64,000 nucleotides of DNA from Meghimatium bilineatum (taxonomy: Eukaryota > Mollusca > Gastropoda > Stylommatophora > Philomycidae), in NCBI GenBank assembly GCA_034231615.1, contig CM067299.1, positions 17,822,498-17,886,497 of the forward strand, in the 5' to 3' direction. Shown here in pieces: positions 60,701 through 64,000 of the stretch (positions are counted from its first letter, which is position 1; each line of letters opens with the position of its first letter). The notes under the pieces are model-generated. The model ran no database searches and was not told the origin of the DNA. It saw nothing but the letters and a program-made list of their open reading frames with translations. Made by a program: the position numbers and the translations under genes.

Positions 60701-63617
60701 TTACCTACTTTAAAAAAGGCAACTGCTATGATCTACCACTTGGGCTTATATTATATATATTATGTTCTTCCTTCACAAACAAATATGATAATGCCATTGA
60801 AATAGGTCAAATTAGGTTTGTTTGTTTATAAGTTCTCAGATGACTGAGTCCAATATCTGGGCTCTGAATGGCCTGTTGTTGTGTTAGCAGGAATGTAGTT
60901 ATCTTGAGATGAGGGAAAACAGCTTGACCACTTTTTGTCACTTTTGTATTGCCTTTAGTGTTCTACTCTGTTATAAGCTTTTAATGCATGTATTGATGTG
61001 AGCATGTCAGGCTGGACATCAAAAAATTGGATCAATCCTGCAGTGCTTGATAAATGTCAAACTAGTTCTTTAAACATTAACTCTGACCTCCACTGAACGC
61101 TCACCTAGACACAACTCACCAAAGAGCAGTCTCTTTGGAAGACACTCATTTGGCATGCAAACAATGTGATCAGCCCAACAAAGTTGAGACCTGATCAACA
61201 AGGCATAGATGCTTTCTGCCCATATGTTGTCAGAGATTGAAAGGGAAGTAAAGAATAACAACACTGTTCACCTTCCATGCATGCCATAAGAGTCGACTAA
61301 GGAGATTATGGGGTGATGTTGTCTATCCCATCATATATTGGGTCAAAGTGACCTAAAAACCATGCTGAAGTAAGACGTGTCAGGTGAAAAGGTGCAGATA
61401 TTGCAGCTAAGCTGTAAATCATGACACAATGCATTCTATTCTCTGGACTACATCCTGGTAATCTGCATGCGGTTTAGAACAAATGCAGCAGAAGAAGTCG
61501 CTTTTCATGTTAGATTTTTGAGAATCTCTATGTCAGGGTTGTGATTCTGCCATCTTACACCAAGAAGCTTTCTCAGACACTGGATATGAAAATAATTAAG
61601 CTGCCTCTTGTGTCTAGCATAGGCAGTACAGAATTCAGCAGCATAGATAGATAAGACTGCACTGTGTGTGTGTGCATGTATGTGTAGTTCTTTACATGGT
61701 CCAAAGCTTTGTGTGTGCTGGTTATGTATAAAATATTAAATATTAGGGGTGCAAAGGGAACGTATTGCTCTAGGCGGACCCAGGGTTAGCAGATAACCAA
61801 GATCCCAAATGTACCTCCTTGTGGTGCACCCTGGAAATAAATACAGCATCTCGAGCTGATTCTGGCCTAATCATTTGGGGATCGTGTCCGAGAATGTGGA
61901 GGTAGCAGATGGAAAGAGATTTTACTGCATTAGAGACAGACAATATATCCGACACCATAAGCATCACCACATACAGTGACACTGTCGACATACAGTGACG
62001 CTAGTCAGTCCAGACCGAACATTGGAGTGGCGGCCAATGTAAAAGGCATGTAAAGGAAGATGCATGGCGAGAGACAAATAGTTTTCATACTGAGTACAAT
62101 GACACAATGAAAGGGCAGAACAGCGCCAGAGGGCAGTGCGAACTGCAAATAGAAAGGGAAACGTTCCTAGGAAAGGGGAACTAAAAGCTCTGTTAGCTCG
62201 AGACGAGCTTCTAGTTACCTGTGCTCCTTATACGCAGAGACCCAGACCCCAATCCTGAGTGTTCGGAAAAGCAAGAAGACCTGACCCAACTCTAATGTCG
62301 AGCTTTCCTAAATTGGAAATATGCTCGCGAAGAGAAAGGGTTTCACACCTGAGTGGCTCAGGCAAAAAAGGGACAACGATGGCAGTCCTGGCCCAACTCT
62401 ACAGGCAAGATTTCTTACACCGGAAATACACTTGCAGAGAGAAAGGGTTCAGTACCTGATGGGCTCAGGCGCTATTGGGACAAGTACGTTCAGCTCAAAA
62501 ATGCCTTACTCTCAAACGCACGGTGTGAGACTCGACCATGGGCGAGGAGTTCACAATGCCTATTAACGACGCCTCAGGTAGGAGGGCGAACGAGCCAGGG
62601 TCCAACTCTTCTGGCGAGTTCTTCCTCATACGGAACCAGGCTCGCGGATGAGAAATGCTTCAGTACCTGATGGGCACATAGACGGTGAGCTCATAGACGG
62701 TGGAACACCTCGTGCCAGATAGACGCACTCGACAAGTGTCTTGGCGAAGAGGCACTACACACCAGCGTGCCCGGCGACAGATAGACAGGCTGTCACGGAC
62801 TAGGAAAGCCTACCCGAATTAAAGGCATGATGAAAATGGATGTGCTGGACCTCGGATGTCCTGACCACAAGTGTCCAATGGAGGTGCAAATAACACAGTT
62901 CTACTGTAGTTCTACTGTGGAACTTGCAGCACAACGTACTTCACGCTCCCCAGCGAAAATCTGGGGATATATTCGTTGTGGTTATATGAGGGCGAACACT
63001 AATGAAGAATAAGAATATTAAATATTAGTAATAATAATAATAACAAAAGTGCCCAAGATAAGATGGAGGCAACTGAGATGTGATTTTTAAGGAGAATGAT
63101 GAAAATTTCTCAGGTAACCAAGAAAACTAATGTAGAAGTTCTCAGAAAAGATGGAGTAAAACAACAAATTATAGTGAAGATTAGAAAGAGACAATCAAGA
63201 TATTTAGGGCATGTGATGAGAAAAATAAAACTTGAACATTTAGTAACCACCAGAAAGATCATGGGGAGAAGAGACAGAGGAAGACAAAGAGAGAAATTTC
63301 TGGATGGGTTTTCACTGTAGCACAAAATGAAGTCACCAAATGAAATTAACAACACAAGAGACAGACAGTTATGGAGAAGCATGATCACCTACAACACTCG
63401 GCATGGCACTTGATTGATTGAATAATAATAATACCTAAAGCATGCACAATGAAGTAAATCACACTACCTTATTCTCAGCTGCGCTGCCTCCAATAACAGC
63501 CCCAATGTCTCCAAGATCCTTGAGCAGGTTGGACATCATCTCTACCACTCTCCTCTTCTGATGTACAGAAGACTCACGAAGTGAATCTAACTCAGCCTGG
63601 ATGCTGTTTAATTTTAC
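39674..63617 (-). CDS. KHC: Kinesin-1 heavy chain gene, 3' part (nine coding exons, joined)
   Basis: Kinesin-1 heavy chain is the ATP-driven plus-end microtubule motor that carries vesicles and organelles together with kinesin light chains. Exons at 63468-63617, 58122-58313, 55850-55967, 54163-54346, 53498-53732, 51092-51208, 48749-48885, 42731-42810 and 39674-39774 join without a frame break (1314 bases, 437 residues plus TAA). The protein starts in stalk coiled coil and continues through [38 protein letters not shown] and [19 protein letters not shown]. It ends with the tail motif [11 protein letters not shown] and a glycine-rich end. These match metazoan KIF5/KHC throughout. By family length (about 960 residues) roughly the last 45% is here; motor and neck lie beyond 64000. 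Introns run from 430 to 5938 bases, with phases 0,0,1,2,0,0,2,1. All have GT donors and AG acceptors. Identity is near certain; expression and 3' UTR were not seen. Confidence 0.96.
39800..41190. other. Kinesin last intron, no element recognised
   Basis: No coding frame with a known motif and no clear family member, apart from general AT richness. Confidence 0.5.
41195..41310 (+). mobile_element. Repeat family Z, short copy
   Basis: CTTCATTTCATACCCAGAAG, GGCATGCAATAATTTGAGAG and CCTCACTACATAGGCATTC match the two ends of 24495-25068. Confidence 0.6.
41391..42146. mobile_element. piggyBac-like non-autonomous element, TTAA duplication
   Basis: TTAA (41391-41394) then CCTTTAGCACGCTGTGTTTA. The right end TAGACACAGCGTGTCTAAGG then TTAA (42143-42146) is its inverse, with a few differences over 22 bases. 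At 41596 a plus frame starts MASEDVL and soon stops, with downstream text echoing an acidic transposase N-terminus. It lies in the last kinesin intron. Confidence 0.85.
42385..42660 (+). mobile_element. LINE 3' fragment, family E
   Basis: [40 protein letters not shown], then stops. It ends 71 bases left of kinesin exon h. Confidence 0.75.
42731..42810 (-). CDS. KHC: KHC coding exon h (80 bases)
   Basis: The acceptor is CTTATTTCAG and the donor ATCG|GTAAGT. It encodes [20 protein letters not shown] and GHVPQI. The basic stretch is the auxiliary microtubule-binding tail. The last base begins the Ala codon of the IAK inhibitory motif, so a 2956-base intron splits IAK. Confidence 0.94.
43393..43500 (+). 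mobile_element. tRNA-derived SINE (SINE-C) fragment
   Basis: GTCCGGCTCTGTGGCAGATG carries the A-box-like TGGCAGATGG. The B box is decayed. Confidence 0.5.
43795..43970 (+). repeat. Dispersed repeat, family X (copy 2)
   Basis: The counterpart of 1735-1925: ACAGATCTGACAGAAGAATG and ATCCTGGGAAACTGCCATAC. Confidence 0.7.
43975..45665. other. Kinesin intron g-h, no element except a short family Z end
   Basis: TACCCAGAAAACAATGCTTT at about 44458 belongs to family Z. Nothing else is recognised. Confidence 0.45.
45674..45798. repeat. Minisatellite, 42-bp unit x3
   Basis: Units contain GCCAACCTTTGATGTT and AACTGAAAACAGTGCTGTCT. A diverged unit recurs at 46003-46060, beyond an inserted SINE-C. Confidence 0.9.
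45815..46006 (-). mobile_element. tRNA-derived SINE (SINE-C), best copy
   Basis: The minus strand begins GGCTCTGTGGCGGAGTGGTA, with an A box TGGCGGAGTGG. GATTTCAAACC follows as the B box. The tRNA-unrelated body ends with GTCCTGAATAGGATATG. It interrupts the 42-bp array. Confidence 0.82.
46010..47080. other. Kinesin intron g-h, continued; a SINE-C 3' piece at about 46310-46390
   Basis: CTTATTCAGGACTTAGTCAT and GTGATTTTCTAGGACATATA match the SINE-C body. Nothing else is recognised. Confidence 0.45.
47085..47155 (+). mobile_element. tRNA-derived SINE (SINE-C) head
   Basis: TCCGGTTCTGTAACGTAGAG and ATACAGAGCGCATTCCGGAC resemble the SINE-C 5' end. Confidence 0.5.
47475..47750 (+). mobile_element. 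SINE-A reference copy, exact 12-bp target-site duplication
   Basis: ATTGCAAATTTC at 47463-47474 and 47751-47762 fixes the family ends: 276 bases from GCCCATGTGTTGCCAGGC to GAATGCAGAAGAAGAAG. No convincing A and B boxes were found in the head, so its RNA origin is open. Confidence 0.95.
47975..48400. repeat. Minisatellite, 24-bp unit, about 17 copies
   Basis: Units read AATAATAAACTGGACACTTG plus four bases. At 48194-48213 the array is broken by GATGAACGCTGAAGAAGAAG, which is the SINE-B tail alone. Confidence 0.93.
48749..48885 (-). CDS. KHC: KHC coding exon g (137 bases)
   Basis: The acceptor is TTCTGTATAG and the donor AAAAG|GTGGGA. It encodes [39 protein letters not shown] and AMRDRK. This is the end of the coiled coil. 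Phase 0 in, phase 2 out; the split AG|G codon is Arg. Confidence 0.95.
48890..49680. other. Kinesin intron f-g, nothing recognised
   Basis: The 97-codon plus frame at 48993-49286 has no motif. Confidence 0.5.
49690..50110 (+). mobile_element. LINE 3' end, family G
   Basis: [40 protein letters not shown] and a Cys-poor remnant of the zinc-finger end. Opposite in strand to kinesin. Confidence 0.75.
50186..51005 (-). mobile_element. LINE reverse transcriptase fragment interrupted by SINE-A
   Basis: Right part (50886-51005): [20 protein letters not shown] and [12 protein letters not shown]. Left part (50186-50608): [19 protein letters not shown], then [20 protein letters not shown] and [20 protein letters not shown]. 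The SINE splits it at the catalytic F/YADD position. Confidence 0.8.
50609..50885 (+). mobile_element. SINE-A, full length, nested in a LINE
   Basis: GCCTGTGTGTTGCCGGGATC to GAACACAGAAAAAGAA. No target-site duplication is visible at this insertion. Confidence 0.92.
51092..51208 (-). CDS. KHC: KHC coding exon f (39 codons)
   Basis: The acceptor is TTGTGTGCAG and the donor CAG|GTTAGT. It begins with an acidic stretch [15 protein letters not shown], longer and more acidic than the SAEIDSDDTGG of vertebrate KIF5. The invariant [19 protein letters not shown] follows. Phase 0 at both ends. Confidence 0.96.
51210..52265. other. Kinesin intron e-f, AT-rich, nothing recognised
   Basis: Very AT-rich at 51390-52000. 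No frame or repeat. Confidence 0.5.
52267..52423 (+). mobile_element. SINE-B, full length
   Basis: CCGCCGAAGACGGATGTGTC, CTGGAAATCTAGTTGGACCA and GAATGAATGCTGAAGAAGAA. Confidence 0.92.
52765..52840 (+). mobile_element. Repeat family Z, end fragment
   Basis: TTTCATACTCAGAAAACTTC and CAATACTTTGAGAGGAAGCC match 41210-41260. Confidence 0.5.
52995..53150 (-). mobile_element. SINE-A, internally deleted
   Basis: CAAACTCCTGCAGATTAGCA and GATGTAGTCTCGAGAA at the tail side, then TTCTTTGCTCCCCTTTCATG and GGCAACACACCG at the head. The middle of about 120 bases is missing. Confidence 0.75.
53498..53732 (-). CDS. KHC: KHC coding exon e (235 bases)
   Basis: The acceptor is TCTCATCAG and the donor AAG|GTAAAA. 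It encodes [20 protein letters not shown], the highly conserved [20 protein letters not shown], and [13 protein letters not shown]. This coiled coil is the region that binds kinesin light chains in the family. It is only 430 bases from exon d, the shortest intron of the gene here. Confidence 0.96.
54163..54346 (-). CDS. KHC: KHC coding exon d (184 bases)
   Basis: The acceptor is ATTTTTAG and the donor AAAGA|GTAAGT. It encodes [19 protein letters not shown] and then THE stalk segment with [18 protein letters not shown], conserved in KIF5. It enters in phase 1 and leaves in phase 2. Confidence 0.95.
54579..54734 (-). mobile_element. SINE-B, full length
   Basis: CTTCTTCTTCAGCATTCATT to ATTCGTCTTCAGGGG on plus. 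The flanks GAACAAGTGTTT and GAACATGTTTTT are probably a mutated duplication. Confidence 0.87.
55433..55626 (+). other. Acidic frame remnant, possible transposase N-terminus
   Basis: [20 protein letters not shown] then a stop; after a frameshift, [18 protein letters not shown]. It resembles acidic DNA-transposase starts, but no catalytic part is seen. Confidence 0.3.
55850..55967 (-). CDS. KHC: KHC coding exon c (39 codons plus 1 base)
   Basis: The acceptor is GTGTTTCAG and the donor GCG|GTAAGT. It encodes [20 protein letters not shown] and [19 protein letters not shown], stalk coiled coil. The final G pairs with AA of the next exon to give Glu (phase 1). Confidence 0.95.
56018..56243 (+). 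mobile_element. SINE-A copy
   Basis: GTTGATGGGACCTGAAAAGG, GCCATGTATGTTGTAATGG and GAGTTTGAGAATGAACGCAT. Confidence 0.82.
56372..56532 (-). mobile_element. SINE-B, exact 11-bp target-site duplication
   Basis: AAACCCTGTTC at 56361-56371 and 56533-56543. Complete head and tail. Confidence 0.94.
56601..56790. repeat. Minisatellite, 65-bp unit x3
   Basis: Units start at 56601, 56666 and 56731, with GAACATCTATATTTTATCTT and TTGACTTTCAGTATTATCT. Confidence 0.96.
56848..57129 (+). mobile_element. SINE-A, full length, exact 10-bp target-site duplication
   Basis: GTGATTATCC at 56838-56847 and 57130-57139. Head CGCCCGTGTGTTGCCGGGCC, tail GAACGTAGTAGTAGAAGAAG. Confidence 0.94.
57290..57500 (+). mobile_element. 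SINE-A copy, diverged
   Basis: AAAGAATATCAACATTGATA, GATGACTAAGAACAGCTGG and GCTGTAAACTTTACACAATG in order. Confidence 0.55.
58122..58313 (-). CDS. KHC: KHC coding exon b (64 codons)
   Basis: The acceptor ends CCTCCAG and the donor is CAA|GTGAGT. It begins [19 protein letters not shown] and runs through [19 protein letters not shown] to CQLKIQQ. The in-frame start is the splice site, not a start codon. Predicted coiled-coil stalk, phase 0 at both ends. Confidence 0.95.
58595..58975 (-). mobile_element. LINE remnant, RNase H region
   Basis: The minus strand reads [21 protein letters not shown] text in one frame, matching CGNERTDKL at 2.9-3.4 kb. It is frameshifted. Confidence 0.55.
58971..59500. 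repeat. 49-bp tandem repeat split by a LINE fragment
   Basis: Units at 58971, 59020, 59069 and 59118 contain AAAGCTGCTAATAACTACTT and TTTCATCAAATGGTCAA. Degenerate units continue to 59215 and again at 59410-59500. Related decayed units also lie at 58430-58560. Confidence 0.9.
59225..59408 (-). mobile_element. LINE 3' fragment, family H
   Basis: [20 protein letters not shown] matches [19 protein letters not shown] at 14.1 kb. It is inserted in the 49-bp array. Confidence 0.78.
59763..60664 (+). mobile_element. LINE 3' end, RNase H family, longest copy, 8-bp target-site duplication
   Basis: AGTATGCA at 59755-59762 and 60665-60672. It encodes a type I RNase H with all four acidic sites visible: [37 protein letters not shown] and [23 protein letters not shown] and the Cys/His end [19 protein letters not shown] follow. 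Two frameshifts (near 59953 and 60325) and one stop (about 60313) make it a pseudogene. The tail GCTGAACGCAGAAGAAGAAG is shared with the SINEs. Confidence 0.92.
61060..61640 (-). mobile_element. LINE 3' fragment, family G, split by SINE-A
   Basis: Right part (61500-61640): [20 protein letters not shown]. Left part (61060-61217): [20 protein letters not shown] and [18 protein letters not shown]. The order is as at 36.3-36.8 kb. Confidence 0.82.
61218..61497 (+). mobile_element. SINE-A, nested in a LINE
   Basis: GCCCATATGTTGTCAGAGAT to AAATGCAGCAGAAGAAG. The flanks ATGCTTTC and TCGCTTTTC look like an aged duplication. Confidence 0.88.
61735..63010. repeat. GC-richer block of unknown origin with about 105-bp degenerate tandem units
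   Basis: Units begin near 62281, 62388, about 62493 and 62597, with CCCAACTCTA, TTCC/TTCTTAC..CGGAA and GAGAAAGGGTT..CACCTGA. Several overlapping frames of 60-105 codons are open only because stops are rare here; no motif. The right end (62880-63000) is repeat family Y, also at 17285-17425. Confidence 0.6.
63095..63415 (+). mobile_element. LINE 3' end, family E
   Basis: [53 protein letters not shown], then a stop and [16 protein letters not shown] in the same style. It ends 53 bases from kinesin exon a. Confidence 0.82.
63468..63617 (-). CDS. KHC: KHC coding exon a (50 codons)
   Basis: The acceptor ...TTATTTCAG precedes codon GTA, and the donor AAG|GTAGTG follows. It encodes [20 protein letters not shown] through [14 protein letters not shown] to AENK. 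This is the stalk segment equivalent to [20 protein letters not shown] in vertebrate KIF5. Phase 0 at both ends. Upstream exons are outside the window. Confidence 0.95.
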
Positions 63618-63896
63618 CTGAAATAAGAAATAATTCAAAAATAAAGTGTTAAGAATATAATTATTCACAAAATAAATGACATACTATCTCCATGTGCAAT
63701 TTTAACCATCATAGGTCAACACATCCTTTTGTAATACTGTTAACCAGTATTGACAGTTAAAGTTCAGCATTTTCTGTATTTGTTTCCATTAATTTTGCCT
63801 GGAGTTATTTGTCTTCATACTAATGTTTCAAGAACTAGTTTGGCATTTATCAATGCCACAGGATTGATCCAAGCTTTTTAACAGTGTAGAACGATA

Positions 63897-64000
63897 AAGG
63901 CAGCGTGTGGCAGTATGGCTAGAAGCCTGAGGTCTTGGGTTCAATCTACGGCTGGGATAAGAATTTGTGTCTTTCTGAGGTGCAATAAAAAAATTTTCCT
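63897..64000 (+). mobile_element. tRNA-derived SINE head, cut by the window end
   Basis: GTGTGGCAGTATGGCTAGAA has the A-box-like TGGCAGTATGG. GGGTTCAATCTACGGCTGGG has the B box GGTTCAATCTA. Spacing fits a tRNA-derived polymerase III promoter. Confidence 0.65.

Noticed and set aside
62259-62670. Three overlapping frames as a new protein
   Set aside because: Frames are open because stops are rare in a GC-richer tandem repeat; no start context or motif supports them.

Overview
This is a window of animal nuclear DNA. It is AT-rich, with split genes, GT-AG introns and dense retrotransposon debris. The two host genes and the repeat types suggest a lophotrochozoan, most likely a mollusc. The species cannot be fixed from the sequence alone. 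I found no bacterial, viral or organellar genes.

Two host genes are visible, both on the minus strand and both cut by the window edges. (1) At 39674-63617 lies the C-terminal half of a kinesin-1 heavy chain gene. Nine coding exons join in frame to give 437 residues of stalk and tail. They include the light-chain-binding coiled coil and the autoinhibitory IAK motif, and end at a TAA. The motor domain lies beyond 64000. (2) At 1063-9013 lie the first four coding exons of a histidine acid phosphatase (lysosomal/prostatic type). They carry the RHGDRSP catalytic signature and join in phase 0. The rest of the gene lies to the left of position 1.

The 30 kb between the two genes (9.0-39.6 kb), and the introns, hold no other host gene that I recognise. 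They are filled with: SINE-A (about 276 bp) and SINE-B (about 160 bp), both ending in a GAA-repeat tail; a tRNA-derived SINE with recognisable A and B boxes; 3' pieces of at least six non-LTR (LINE) families; small DNA transposons (hAT-like, piggyBac-like, Tc1/mariner-like and an unassigned MITE); and many minisatellites with units of 24 to about 109 bp. Several insertions are nested and several have exact target-site duplications, so their order of arrival can be read.

The most interesting points are these. The kinesin stop codon directly abuts a perfect 5' splice site. A 5'-inverted LINE is flanked by its target-site duplication. Two SINE families and a LINE share a 3' tail. A repeat of about 330 bp occurs as an inverted pair near 13.1-13.8 kb, with a hammerhead-like motif, and is itself split by a LINE. 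An unexplained GC-richer block lies at 61.7-63.0 kb. I see no convincing new defence or metabolic system.
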